A stretch of 64,000 nt of DNA. Origin: AC-32 sp963715575 (GTDB lineage: Bacteria > Actinomycetota > Thermoleophilia > Gaiellales > Gaiellaceae). The notes under the pieces were generated by a model. The model saw nothing but the letters and a program-made list of their open reading frames with translations. It made no database searches and was not told the DNA's origin. A program made the position numbers and the translations under genes. The first letter of the stretch is position 1. Each line of letters begins with the position of its first letter. The stretch lies in NCBI GenBank assembly GCA_963715575.1, contig OY970250.1, forward strand, positions 806,001 through 870,000, written 5' to 3'. Below are positions 49,677 through 58,581 of the stretch, one piece after another.

Positions 49677-51344
49677 GTGGAGCCCTTCACCACCCGGCCC
49701 GAGCTGCGGGGCACCTTCGGCATGGTCGCCTCGACGCACTGGCTCGCCTCGGCTGCAGGGATGGCGATGCTCGAGCGCGGCGGCAACGCCTTCGACGCGG
49801 CGGTGGCGGCCGGGTTCGTGCTGCAGGTCGTCGAGCCGCACCTGAACGGGCCTGGCGGCGAGGTTCCGATCCTGCTCTACAGCGCCGAGCGGGACGACGT
49901 GCTGGTCGTCGACGGCCAGGGCACGGCGCCGGCTGCGGCGACGATCGAGCGCTTCCGTGAGCTCGGCCACGAGCTCGTGCCGGGGACCGGGCTGCTGGCC
50001 GCCTGCGTCCCGGGCGCCTTCGACGCGTGGCTGCTGCTGCTGCGCGAGTTCGGGACGCTCCCGCTCGCCGAGGTGCTGGAGCCGGCGATCGGCTACGCGG
50101 AGGGCGGCTACCCGCTCGTGCCGGGGATCGTGCGCTCGATCGCCAAGCTGGAGCAGGTCTTCCGCGACGAGTGGCCGGGCTCGGCGGAGCTCTACCTGCC
50201 CGTTCCGCGGCCGGGCTCGCTGTTCCGGAACCGCGATTTGGCCGCGACCTATCGGCGCGTGCTCACCGAGTCGAAGAGTGAAATCGAGGCCGCGCGCGAG
50301 GTCTTCTACGGCGGCTTCGTCGCCGACGCGATCGTCCAGGCGGGCTCGCTGCTCGACCGCGACGACCTCACCTCGTGGCAGGCGTCGATCGAGCAGCCGG
50401 TCACGCGCGCCTTCCGGGGCTGGGAGGTCTCGAAGACCGGGCCGTGGGGTCAGGGGCCGGTCTTCCTGCAGCAGCTCGCGCTGCTCGACGGCTTCGATCT
50501 ACCGGAGCGCGAGAGCCCGGACTTCGTCCACACCGTGGTCGAGTGCGCCAAGCTCGCCTTCGCGGACCGCGAGGCCTGGTACGGCGACGTCGAGGTGCCG
50601 CTGGACGAGCTGCTCGGCCCGGCCTACGCGGACGAACGGCGCACGCTCGTCGGCGAGAAGGCCTCGGGCGAGCTGCGCCCGGGCAGCCCCGGCGGGCGCG
50701 AGCCGCGGCTTCCGCACATCCCCGAGCTGCAGGCGGTCGATCCCGGAACCGGCGAGCCGACCGGCGGCGACACCTGTCACGTCGACGTGGTCGACCGCTT
50801 CGGCAACGCGGTCTCGGCGACGCCGAGCGGCGGCTGGCTGCACGGCTCGCCGGTGATCCCCGGGCTCGGCTTCTGCCTCGGCACGCGGGCGCAGATGTTC
50901 TGGCTCGAGGAGGGCCTGCCGAGCTCGCTCGTACCCGGCAAGCGGCCGCGCACGACGCTCTCGCCCACGCTCGCCCGCAGCGACGGCGAGCTGCTCGCCT
51001 TCGGCACCCCGGGCGGCGACCACCAGGACCAGTGGTCGCTCGTCTTCTTCCTCTCGCTCGTCCACTTCGGCCTGAACGCCCAGCAGGCGATCGACGCGCC
51101 GATGTTCCACACCGACCACTTCCCGGAGTCGTTCTACCCCCGGCAGCCGCGGCCGCGCGTGGTGCAGGTCGAAGACCGCTTCGGCCCCGAGACGCTCGCC
51201 GAGCTCGAGCGGCGCGGCCATCTCGTCGAACCGCAGGGACCCTGGTCGCTCGGACGCGTGAGCGCCGCCGGGCGCAACCGCGAGGGTCTGCTCTACGCGG
51301 CGGCAAACCCTCGCGGCATGCAGGGCTACGCGGTCGGCCGCTAG
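49677..51344 (+). CDS. Gamma-glutamyltransferase family protein
   Basis: The 555-residue Ntn hydrolase would self-cleave before Thr366 (GGDT-CHVDVVDRFGNAVS), whose amino group is then the nucleophile. The large-subunit start GMVASTHWLASAAGMAML, the GPGGE loop and a C-terminal QQAIDAPMFHTDHFPE segment are family features. No signal peptide is seen, so it is probably cytoplasmic. The substrate could be a gamma-glutamyl or cephalosporin-like amide. Its stop interlocks with the convergent VOC gene. Confidence 0.9.
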   Translation: MEPFTTRPELRGTFGMVASTHWLASAAGMAMLERGGNAFDAAVAAGFVLQVVEPHLNGPGGEVPILLYSAERDDVLVVDGQGTAPAAATIERFRELGHELVPGTGLLAACVPGAFDAWLLLLREFGTLPLAEVLEPAIGYAEGGYPLVPGIVRSIAKLEQVFRDEWPGSAELYLPVPRPGSLFRNRDLAATYRRVLTESKSEIEAAREVFYGGFVADAIVQAGSLLDRDDLTSWQASIEQPVTRAFRGWEVSKTGPWGQGPVFLQQLALLDGFDLPERESPDFVHTVVECAKLAFADREAWYGDVEVPLDELLGPAYADERRTLVGEKASGELRPGSPGGREPRLPHIPELQAVDPGTGEPTGGDTCHVDVVDRFGNAVSATPSGGWLHGSPVIPGLGFCLGTRAQMFWLEEGLPSSLVPGKRPRTTLSPTLARSDGELLAFGTPGGDHQDQWSLVFFLSLVHFGLNAQQAIDAPMFHTDHFPESFYPRQPRPRVVQVEDRFGPETLAELERRGHLVEPQGPWSLGRVSAAGRNREGLLYAAANPRGMQGYAVGR

Positions 51345-51718
51345 CCCTGGTCGTCCTTGACGACCCCGACGAGGTTGCCCTCCGGGTCGGTGAACTGGCC
51401 GAGCACGACCATGCCCATGATGTCCTCGGGGCCCATCACGCGCTTGCCGCCGAGGCTCTCGGCCTTCTGCAGCGCCTCCTCGACGTCCGGCACCGCCACG
51501 TAGAAGGTGACGTGCCCGCCGTAGCCCTCCGGGCCCTGGCCGACGCCGCCGCCGATCCCGGTGTCGCCGTTCTTGGTCTTGTTGTCCTTGCCGTCGACCA
51601 TCCCGTAGTTCATCGGGTTGTCGCTGTTGATGTTCCACCCGAAGAGCTCCGCGTAGTAGCCCTGGAGCTTGTCGCCGTCCTTGCCGACGACCTCGAAGTG
51701 CACGACCGGCTGTCCCAT
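51341..51718 (-). CDS. VOC family protein
   Basis: The 125-residue protein has the VOC pattern: VVHFEVVGKDGDKLQGYYAELFGW opens it, VPDVEEALQKAESLGGK starts the second unit, and FTDPEGNLVGV ends it. GGAGAGGAG precedes the ATG at 51716-51718. The substrate is unknown. Confidence 0.85.
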   Translation of the reverse strand: MGQPVVHFEVVGKDGDKLQGYYAELFGWNINSDNPMNYGMVDGKDNKTKNGDTGIGGGVGQGPEGYGGHVTFYVAVPDVEEALQKAESLGGKRVMGPEDIMGMVVLGQFTDPEGNLVGVVKDDQG

Positions 51719-51772
51719 CTGGTTCTCCTCTCCGTTACGGGGTCGTAGGGTAAGACGACGAAGCCGGCGAAA

Positions 51773-52150
51773 ATTCATCTGCTCGTCGCAACGGCGCTGC
51801 TCGCCGGCTGCGGCTCCTCGTCCCCGGTGAAGGCGGCGTTCGAAGACGGGGTGGCGGCGATCCGGCAGACGCACGACTACGTCCGTCTTCGCGCCGAGCT
51901 GCGAGCGACCGTGGCGCGGTTGCGAGCGGCACACGACCGCGCGGGCCGGCAGCTCGCCCTGCGGGGGTTCGAGACGACGCTTCGAGGCGTGCAGGCGCGG
52001 ATCGACTTCGTCGCCAACGACCGCGGGAACATCGAGGCGGCCACACGCGACGCCCGCCGCGGCGACCTGGCATTCGGCGAAGGGGCCCGCCTGCTCCGCC
52101 GCGCCGGGCGGCTCCTTCATGTGCGCGTCGGTGAGCTGAACGGCTACTGA
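51773..52150 (+). CDS. Small lipoprotein-like helical protein, start unresolved
   Basis: From the GTG at 51827 there are 107 mostly helical residues (VRLRAELRATVARLRAAHDR). In the same frame upstream is a good lipoprotein signal (HLLVATALLAGC-GSSS) beginning about 51773. The only possible initiator there is ATT, and no ATG, GTG or TTG occurs before the TAG at 51746-51748. The coordinates here include that signal peptide. The function is unknown. Confidence 0.5.
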   Translation: MHLLVATALLAGCGSSSPVKAAFEDGVAAIRQTHDYVRLRAELRATVARLRAAHDRAGRQLALRGFETTLRGVQARIDFVANDRGNIEAATRDARRGDLAFGEGARLLRRAGRLLHVRVGELNGY

Positions 52151-52226
52151 GCTCCGGCCTCAGCCGTGCCGAGGCAGGACTGGTTGCCGTCGGGGTCGAC
52201 GACGATCGCCAGGCGCTCGCCCAGGG
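52145..52226 (-). pseudogene. VOC-protein 3' remnant
   Basis: About 27 codons ending in TAG read ALGERLAIVVDPDGNQ and then SCLGTAEAGAQ, the last strand and D-P-D-G-N motif of a glyoxalase-fold protein. Nothing upstream continues it; a hairpin and the next gene come instead. Confidence 0.5.
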
Positions 52227-52243
52227 CAGTAATCGTCGAACGA

Positions 52244-52269
52244 CGAGAGGGGCCTCGCGGCCCCTCTCG
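52244..52269 (-). terminator. Terminator hairpin after the secreted-protein gene
   Basis: CGAGAGGGGC pairs with GCCCCTCTCG around CTCGCG, about 20 bases past the stop of the minus-strand gene at 52291. Confidence 0.6.
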
Positions 52270-52290
52270 CACATCGTCTTGGCGTGCGGC

Positions 52291-52947
52291 TCAGACCGAC
52301 GCGCACTGCCCTTTCTTGGCACCCGTCACGTGATTCAGGCTCCCCTCCGAGTCGCCGACCTGCGGCGCCGGAGAGTTTCCGAAGCAGCTCAGGCTGCCGT
52401 GGATCGTGTTCGTGACGTACTCGTTCCCGTCGGGGTCCTCGAGGACGTTGCCGCTCAGGTTCACCGCGCCGTTGACGTGGTTGCGGATGAAGCCCATCCA
52501 GAACCCGTCGTAGCCGGTGATGCTGACAGCGCCGTTGACCTGGCTGTCCTCGATCGTGGTCCAGGTGATGTCGAAGGGACCGCCGAACGGGCCCGATCCG
52601 CCCTGCGACTCGATCCCGCCGTTGATCGTCATGAAGTGGATCTGCAGATTCGCGGGATCGGCCGCATGGACGCCCCCGCTGATGGTGCCGTTGTCGCCCG
52701 GAGCTTCTTCGCTCCCGAGCACGAACGTCGCGCCGGGCTGCACGTACAGGCCGCCGCGAACCGTGACGCCGCCGTCGCTGAAGCAGCTCGCGCCGGCAGG
52801 CACGACGACGCGCCCATAGCTGCCGGGCACCAGGACCCCGTCACACGTCGTGACGTTGGCGGCTGCCGCGCCGTTGGCCGAGATACCGACCGCGAGCGCG
52901 GCGGCCAGGATGAAGAGCGCGCCGAGCGCTCCCTTGACTCTCCTCAT
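52291..52947 (-). CDS. Secreted beta-solenoid-like protein of unknown function
   Basis: The 218-residue protein has a signal peptide (to about ANGAAAA). Short strand repeats follow, many with an N/D-G-x-V step (SDGGVTVRGGLYVQPG, SQVNGAVSITG, NHVNGAVNLSGN), suggesting a right-handed parallel beta fold. Three Cys lie near the ends. GGGGAAA precedes the ATG at 52945-52947. The family is not recognised. Confidence 0.65.
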   Translation of the reverse strand: MRRVKGALGALFILAAALAVGISANGAAAANVTTCDGVLVPGSYGRVVVPAGASCFSDGGVTVRGGLYVQPGATFVLGSEEAPGDNGTISGGVHAADPANLQIHFMTINGGIESQGGSGPFGGPFDITWTTIEDSQVNGAVSITGYDGFWMGFIRNHVNGAVNLSGNVLEDPDGNEYVTNTIHGSLSCFGNSPAPQVGDSEGSLNHVTGAKKGQCASV

Positions 52948-53002
52948 CGATTTCCCCTTCCGCAGTTGGCTGTGCACACGCGAATCTAGCGAGAATGAGG
53001 TC

Positions 53003-53620
53003 GTGGAGCAGGTTCTGGACGTCGCGCCGGGTCTCTGGGCTTGGCGGCTCTCGTACCCGGACTGGCACGAGGGCGCAGGCTGGCCTGAGGTGGTGACTTC
53101 GACCTGTGTCGAGAGCGGCGGCGAGGTGGCGGTGCTGGATGCGCTCGCGCCGCCGGAGGGCTCGGAGGTCTGGGAGCGGCTCGAGGCCAGGCCGCCGACG
53201 ATGGCCGTGGTGCTGAAGCCGGATCACGTCCGCGACGTCGACCTGTTCGTCTCGCGCTACGGCGCGCAGGCCTTCGGGCCGTGGCTGTTCGAGCGGCAGA
53301 ACATCCCGCAGACAGAGCTCGAGCCGATCGAGCCCGGCTCGGTGCTGCCGGGCGGCCTGGTCGCGTTGTACGACGGCCGCGGCCGGAACGAGACGCCGCT
53401 CTGGCTGCCGGAGCAGCGCACGCTCGTGTTCGCCGACGCGCTCACCGGTGCCGACGGCGAGCTGCGGATCTGGGACACGCCGCACATCGACCGCGCCCGT
53501 CCGGCCCTGCGCGAGCTGCTGGAGCTGCCGTTCGAGCGGGTGATCGTCGCCCACGGCGAGCCGGTGCACGACCGCGCGGCCTACGAGCGGGCGCTGAGCC
53601 TGCCGACCTGGGCCGAGTAG
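53003..53620 (+). CDS. Metallo-beta-lactamase-fold-like protein with lost metal motif
   Basis: The 205-residue protein follows the MBL layout: WRLSYP strand, CVESGGEVAVLDAL, VVLKPDHVRDVD at the position of the H-x-H-x-D-H motif, LVFADALTG and VIVAHGEPV. Only single His/Asp residues remain at the metal positions, so hydrolase activity is doubtful. It starts at the GTG at 53003, divergent from the secreted-protein gene. Confidence 0.68.
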   Translation: MEQVLDVAPGLWAWRLSYPDWHEGAGWPEVVTSTCVESGGEVAVLDALAPPEGSEVWERLEARPPTMAVVLKPDHVRDVDLFVSRYGAQAFGPWLFERQNIPQTELEPIEPGSVLPGGLVALYDGRGRNETPLWLPEQRTLVFADALTGADGELRIWDTPHIDRARPALRELLELPFERVIVAHGEPVHDRAAYERALSLPTWAE

Positions 53621-53657
53621 CTACGGCGTCGACCGCAGTTCGGATCGTTAAGCGCTT

Positions 53658-53671
53658 ATTGCGCGCGCAAT
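53658..53671. promoter_or_regulatory. Perfect 14-bp palindrome ATTGCGCGCGCAAT
   Basis: It is located 55 bases upstream of the ATG at 53727, in the only non-coding gap there. It could be an operator for that gene; no regulator is identified. Confidence 0.3.
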
Positions 53672-53726
53672 CTTCGGCTCGACCCTCCCCGTAGTCCCTC
53701 ATGACAACGAATTGAAGGAGGAGGAG

Positions 53727-54218
53727 ATGGAACGAGTCGGAAAGCTTCGAGCCTCGTTGCTGGTCGCGCTCGCGGTCGCGGCGGGCCTGACGGTGACGCT
53801 CCTGCTGATCACGCGCTCGGGCAACGCCAGCGGCGCGAAGCCGCTGGTGAAGACCGCGCACAACGCGAAGCTCGGCAAGACGATCCTGGTCACCCGCAAC
53901 GGGCTGACGCTCTACTCGCTGAGCGCCGAGCGGCACGGACGCTTCATCTGCACGACGGCGTTCTGCCTCTCGTTGTGGAAGCCGCTCGTGGTCGCTCGCG
54001 GCGTCACACCCACGGGCGTCAAGGGCCTGACCGTCGTCAAGCGGCCGGACGCGAAGCGCCAGGTCGCCTTCCGCGGCGCGCCGCTGTACCGGTTCGTGCA
54101 GGACACGAAGCCGGGTCAGGTCAAGGGCAACGGCTTCAAGGACGTCGGCGTCTGGCGCCCGGTCACGACCGGGTCGGCGCCGGCAGCGGCGCCTTCTCGC
54201 CCGAGCTACAGCTACTGA
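53727..54218 (+). CDS. Secreted Lipoprotein_15-type repeat protein (PF03640-like)
   Basis: The 163-residue protein has one N-terminal signal/anchor helix. Two copies of a strand motif follow: TRNGLTLYSLSAERHGRFIC with TTAFCLSLWKPL, and a second around RGAPLYRFVQDTKPGQVKG. This is the layout of the secreted repeat family PF03640. AAGGAGG at 53715-53721 supports the ATG at 53727 over a TTG at 53712. Confidence 0.75.
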   Translation: MERVGKLRASLLVALAVAAGLTVTLLLITRSGNASGAKPLVKTAHNAKLGKTILVTRNGLTLYSLSAERHGRFICTTAFCLSLWKPLVVARGVTPTGVKGLTVVKRPDAKRQVAFRGAPLYRFVQDTKPGQVKGNGFKDVGVWRPVTTGSAPAAAPSRPSYSY

Positions 54219-54314
54219 GCCGGCACCGGCTGGGTGGGGGTGCTCGACCGTCCACGAGATGAGGTGGTCGGGACCTCCTCCCAGCCGTGTGCTCGGTGGG
54301 CGTAACCTCCCCGG

Positions 54315-55196
54315 GTGGCCACCGACTACGAGCTCAGTCACGTCAACCGCCTCGGGCACGAGCACACCCTGCCCTACCGCAGCGAGACCGAGCTCGCCGA
54401 GGGCGATCTCGTCCACGTCGAGGGCCGGGACTGGCTCGTCGACGCCGTCGAAGGCGTGCGCGTGCGGCTGGAGCCGGCGCGCTACCGGCTCGTGCTGCGC
54501 CATCCGGACGGGCGCACCGAGGCCGGTGCCTTCCGGCGCTACCGAGCGGACGCGCCGAGGATCGGCCACACCTTCAGCACGATCGTCGACGGCGCCCCTG
54601 CCGGCTGGCAGGTCGCGGACGACCGGCTCCGGCGCGACGAGCAGGGCAAGCCGTACCGCGAGCTGACGGCCGAGCGCGACTACAGCGAGGCCGAGGACGC
54701 CCCCGAGCTGGCCGAGCACGAGCTCGAGCACGCGCTCGCGCGCGAGGACGGCCCGGACAAGGCCGTCGAGGCGCTCGCGAGGGCCCAAGAGGCGGGGCAG
54801 CTGGTCGAGCTGGTCGCGCTCGAGCCGGGCGAGGCGCCCGACTGGGACGAAGCCGGGCGCTACATCGACGCGCTGGGCCTCGAGGAGATCGAGGACGACC
54901 TGCTCGTGCGGTGCGGCGTCGACACCGACAAGGACCCGCAGGAGACGTGGCTCGAGACCGTCAAGTCGCGTCTGCGCGAGGACCTGCGGCGGTTCCGCGA
55001 GGACATCGAGAGCGACCACGACCAGATCGAGGAGTGGGACTTCCGCGATGGCCGCGTCTTCGCCTCGACCGGCAGCTTCGACGACCAGGCGAACCCCGAC
55101 AGCGGCCACGGCTGGCTCAGCCGGCTGGTCGACTCGAGCGCCAGCGCCGCAGCGGGCTTCACGCGCGTGCGCAAGGCCCAGCTGCTCGTGGACTAG
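54315..55196 (+). CDS. Acidic protein of unknown function
   Basis: The 293-residue protein has an N-terminal strand-rich region (about 1-95, with LAEGDLVHVEGRDWLVDAVE) and a long charged helical region (LAEHELEHALARED to SRLREDLRRFREDIESD). The last 50 residues are Ser/Gly/Asp-rich (FASTGSFDDQANPDSGHGW). No membrane segment is seen. It was not recognised. Its stop interlocks with the convergent cyclase gene (CTAG). Confidence 0.65.
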   Translation: MATDYELSHVNRLGHEHTLPYRSETELAEGDLVHVEGRDWLVDAVEGVRVRLEPARYRLVLRHPDGRTEAGAFRRYRADAPRIGHTFSTIVDGAPAGWQVADDRLRRDEQGKPYRELTAERDYSEAEDAPELAEHELEHALAREDGPDKAVEALARAQEAGQLVELVALEPGEAPDWDEAGRYIDALGLEEIEDDLLVRCGVDTDKDPQETWLETVKSRLREDLRRFREDIESDHDQIEEWDFRDGRVFASTGSFDDQANPDSGHGWLSRLVDSSASAAAGFTRVRKAQLLVD

Positions 55197-58100
55197 GTGC
55201 GCAGTGCAGCCAGCGCCGCGCGATCGCGGTCGGCTGCAACGAGGTTGCCCTTCGCCTCCGCGAGCGACAGTGCGTGCTCGAGCGCGTCTCGCTGCTCGTC
55301 AGGCCGCCCCGCGAGGCGGGCCACCTCCGCGCGAGCGCGGGCGAGGTCGCGCTTCAGCATCAGCCAATCGGTGGGATCGACCCGCTCGGCCGCGGCGGCA
55401 ATCAGCTCGCCTGCGCCGGCGAAGTCCCCACGCCGGGCGAGGATCTGTGCGCGGACGAGTTGCTCCCTCGCATGCGGCTCGAAGTCGTCCGACGCAGCGA
55501 GTTCACGCGTCTCGTCTGCAAGGCTTTCAGCCTCGTCGTCACGCCCGAGCTCGAGCGCGGCCTCCGCGAGGTAGCCGGCGACCGTCGCGAGGTATCCGGT
55601 TTCGGCGCTCGCCACAAGCACCTCGCGACCGCCCGCAGCAGCCTCGTACGCACGAGCCGCGTCCCCCGAGACCAGCTCCATCTCGGCCTCCATCGCGGTG
55701 AGCCCCGCCCAAGCGATCCGGTGGCCGAGGTCGAGAATCAGCCCCCTGCCGGCGGCCACGTCCCGACGGCCGTCCTCCAGCTCGCCGACGACGGCTCTCG
55801 CCACGCCTCGCGTGATCAGCGCTTGCGCCTCGAGCCGCTTGGAGGGCACTCGTGCGAAGACCTCCTCGCACAACGACAGCGCCTCTTCGATCGGCCTCGG
55901 CCCCCACCACGCAGCGAGCAGCATCCAGCCGAGCACGTCGTCCACCTGGCGCGACCGGATCGAGTCCGCCCGCTCCAGTGCCTGCTGCCAGTAGGCCTCT
56001 GCCTCTCCGCTCGCGCCCCGCCACTCGGTGAAGTTGCCGACGAGCCGAAGCGCCCAGACCATTCCCTCTTCGTCTCCGATCTCCTCGAGCTCCGCGAGCG
56101 CCGCCCGCGCGGTCGCCAGAGCGTCGGCCATCGTCACCGTACGGTCGCGCTGGACCCCCAGCTCGATGCGGGCAAGCCGCGAGCGTGCCAGCACGGCTTT
56201 GTCCCCAGCCGCGCCGGCGGCCGCCACTGCGCCGGCGAGCGCGGCGGCTCCACGGTCGAACTCGCCTAGGGAGAACAACGCCATCGCCAGCTCGAGCGCC
56301 GCCCCGGGCTGGGCCTGGTGCTCCGCGGGCAGCAGCTCCAACACCCGCGTGAGCAGGCCGACTGTGGCCGACTGGTCGCCGCGCTCCTGCGCGTGGTCGG
56401 CGCTCACGAGCAGGCGCGTGGCCGCGCGCTCGGCGAGAGCCGCGGCCGCGGTGTCGAGAGGGCCGAGTTCGGCCCGGTAGCGGTACGCCTGCTCAAGGTG
56501 ATAGCCGAGGATCTCGTCGAGCTCGACCAGCGCCGTGCCGTTGACGGCCAGCCAGTCGGCGAAGCGCTCGTGCAGCTCGGCGCGGGTCGCCTTCGGCAAC
56601 GCGTCGTAGGCGGTGTCGCGGATGAGCAGATGGCGGAAACGGAAGGCGTCGTCGTCCGGCAGCAGCGGCTGCTCGGGCCGGACCAGGTCCTTGCGGACGA
56701 GCGCGACGAGCTGGCCGTCGACCGAGCCGCCGTCCGCGAGAGCCGCGACCGCGGTGCGGTGGAAGACCTGGCCCTCGACCGCGCCCCGCTCCAGCACCTC
56801 GCGCTCCGCCGCCGCGAGCTGGTCGAGACGGGCGGCGAGCAGTGCCTGGATCGTCGGCGGCACCGCCACCTCCTCGCCGCTCTCGGCCGCCATCGCAACC
56901 ATCTCCTCGACGAACAGCGGGTTGCCGCCGGCGGCCTCCAGGATCCGGCTGCGGAGTCCTTCCTCGGCGCCCCCGGCGAGCAGGTCGACGAGCTCGGCCG
57001 TCTCGCCCGGCGCCAGCGGCTCGAGCAGCACGTTGGTCGCGTTCAGCTTCCCGCCGCCCCAGGCGGCGCGCACGTCGAGCAGCTCGGGCCGCGCCATACA
57101 GAGCAGCAGGATCGGCGCGTCGCGACTCAGGTCGGCGACGTGCTCGACCAGGTCGAGGAAGGTCGGCTCGCCCCAGTGCAGGTCGTCGAAGACGACCACG
57201 ACCGGCCGCTCGGCAGCCTCCGCCTCGAGCAGCTTGCGGAAGGCCCAGGCGATCTCCTCGGGCGAGGCGGAGGCCGTGTCGTCGCCGAGGATCGAGGCGA
57301 GCGGACCGGTCACCTCGCCGGCGGGCGCGAGTTGCTTGACGACCTCCGTCACCGGCCAGTAGCTGATCCCCTCGCCGTAGGAGAGACAGCGGCCGCTGAC
57401 GACGGTCGCGTCCACGCCGGCGAGGAACTCCTGCGCGAGCCGCGACTTGCCCACGCCCGCGGCGCCGAGGATCGTGAACAGGTGGCACGAGCGGTCGTTG
57501 ACGACGTTGGCAAACGCGCCCTCGAGCCGCTCGCGCTGGCGCTCGCGGCCGATCATCCGCGTGACGTGGCGGCGACCGGGCGCCTCGGCCTGGACCGAGA
57601 CAAGACAGTAGGCGGCCAGGCGCTCGGCCTTGCCCTTCGCTTCGACAGGAGCGGTGGCGTCGGCCTCGACCGCGTCGCGGACGAGCCGGTAGGTCTCCTC
57701 GCCGAGCAGCACCTCGCCGGGCTTGGCCGCCTGCTCGAGCCTGGCGGCCACGTTGACGGCATCCCCGGTCGCGAGCCGCTCCTCGGTGCCGGCGACGACC
57801 TCGCCGGTGTTCACGCCCATGCGCAGCTCCAGGCGTGTGCCGTAGCCGGAGTCCAGCTCGTCGTTCAGCTCGGCGAGCCCGCCGCGCAGCTCGTCGGCGG
57901 CACGGACCGCGCGCAGGGCATCGTCCTCGTGCACCGTGGGCACGCCGAAGACGGCCATCACCGCGTCGCCGATGAACTTCTCCACCGTGCCGCCGTGCCG
58001 CTCGACGGTCGCCTTCGCCGTCTCGAAGTAGCGCGCCATCACGCGCCGCAGGCTCTCGGGATCGATCCGCTCGCCGAGCCCGGTCGAGCCGGAGACGTCG

Positions 58101-58225
58101 CAGAAGAGCACGGTCACGACCTTGCGCACCTCGCGCGCCGGCGCCGTCTCGGCCAGCGGTGCGCCGCAGGAGTCACAGAAGCGGGCGCCGTCCCGGTTCT
58201 CGGCCCCGCACTTCGCGCAGATCAT
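55193..58225 (-). CDS. Zinc-ribbon adenylate cyclase/AAA ATPase/TPR regulator (paralogue)
   Basis: The 1010-residue protein has the same layout as 22303-25344: zinc ribbon (CAKC at 3-6, CDSC at 17-20), then a class III cyclase with Asp43, Lys83 and Asp87 and the T-G-D-A-V-N-V-A-A-R motif intact. The ATPase has P-loop GAAGVGKS and Walker B VVVVFDDLHWGEP, and helical TPR-like repeats follow to the end. All adenylate-cyclase residues are conserved, so cAMP synthesis is likely. Confidence 0.87.
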   Translation of the reverse strand: MICAKCGAENRDGARFCDSCGAPLAETAPAREVRKVVTVLFCDVSGSTGLGERIDPESLRRVMARYFETAKATVERHGGTVEKFIGDAVMAVFGVPTVHEDDALRAVRAADELRGGLAELNDELDSGYGTRLELRMGVNTGEVVAGTEERLATGDAVNVAARLEQAAKPGEVLLGEETYRLVRDAVEADATAPVEAKGKAERLAAYCLVSVQAEAPGRRHVTRMIGRERQRERLEGAFANVVNDRSCHLFTILGAAGVGKSRLAQEFLAGVDATVVSGRCLSYGEGISYWPVTEVVKQLAPAGEVTGPLASILGDDTASASPEEIAWAFRKLLEAEAAERPVVVVFDDLHWGEPTFLDLVEHVADLSRDAPILLLCMARPELLDVRAAWGGGKLNATNVLLEPLAPGETAELVDLLAGGAEEGLRSRILEAAGGNPLFVEEMVAMAAESGEEVAVPPTIQALLAARLDQLAAAEREVLERGAVEGQVFHRTAVAALADGGSVDGQLVALVRKDLVRPEQPLLPDDDAFRFRHLLIRDTAYDALPKATRAELHERFADWLAVNGTALVELDEILGYHLEQAYRYRAELGPLDTAAAALAERAATRLLVSADHAQERGDQSATVGLLTRVLELLPAEHQAQPGAALELAMALFSLGEFDRGAAALAGAVAAAGAAGDKAVLARSRLARIELGVQRDRTVTMADALATARAALAELEEIGDEEGMVWALRLVGNFTEWRGASGEAEAYWQQALERADSIRSRQVDDVLGWMLLAAWWGPRPIEEALSLCEEVFARVPSKRLEAQALITRGVARAVVGELEDGRRDVAAGRGLILDLGHRIAWAGLTAMEAEMELVSGDAARAYEAAAGGREVLVASAETGYLATVAGYLAEAALELGRDDEAESLADETRELAASDDFEPHAREQLVRAQILARRGDFAGAGELIAAAAERVDPTDWLMLKRDLARARAEVARLAGRPDEQRDALEHALSLAEAKGNLVAADRDRAALAALRT

Positions 58226-58341
58226 GCGGCGAGTCTAAGTCGGCCGTAACGGATCGGCACTCGCCCTCCGTAGCTAGTACGTACGGCAGGGGCGGGTTCG
58301 CGCGGATGGCCGCCCCGCGCCTTGGAACGAGACTTGTGGCG

Positions 58342-58581
58342 ATGCTCGTGAAGGACCGGACCGGCTTCGAGGTCGCCGACGGTCAGGGGCGCAAGGTCGG
58401 CCACGTCGAGTCACCCCTCTTCGGCACGGCGCCGGACGTGCCGGATGCGCTCGCGGTGCGCTCGGACGGCCTCCGCCACCGGCACTTCATCGTCCCCGCA
58501 GACGCGATCGGGACCGTGGACGAGGTGCGCCACCTGATCGCCCTGACGATCAGCCGTCAGCAGCTGCGTCGCTTTCTCTAG
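58342..58581 (+). CDS. Small PRC-barrel-like protein
   Basis: The 79-residue protein has short strands (FEVADGQGRKVGHVESPLFG, then FIVPADAIGTVDEVRHLIAL), as in PRC-barrel domains, and an Arg-rich end. The ATG at 58342 is used; an ATG at 58306 in the same frame adds 12 residues. The function is unknown. Confidence 0.55.
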   Translation: MLVKDRTGFEVADGQGRKVGHVESPLFGTAPDVPDALAVRSDGLRHRHFIVPADAIGTVDEVRHLIALTISRQQLRRFL

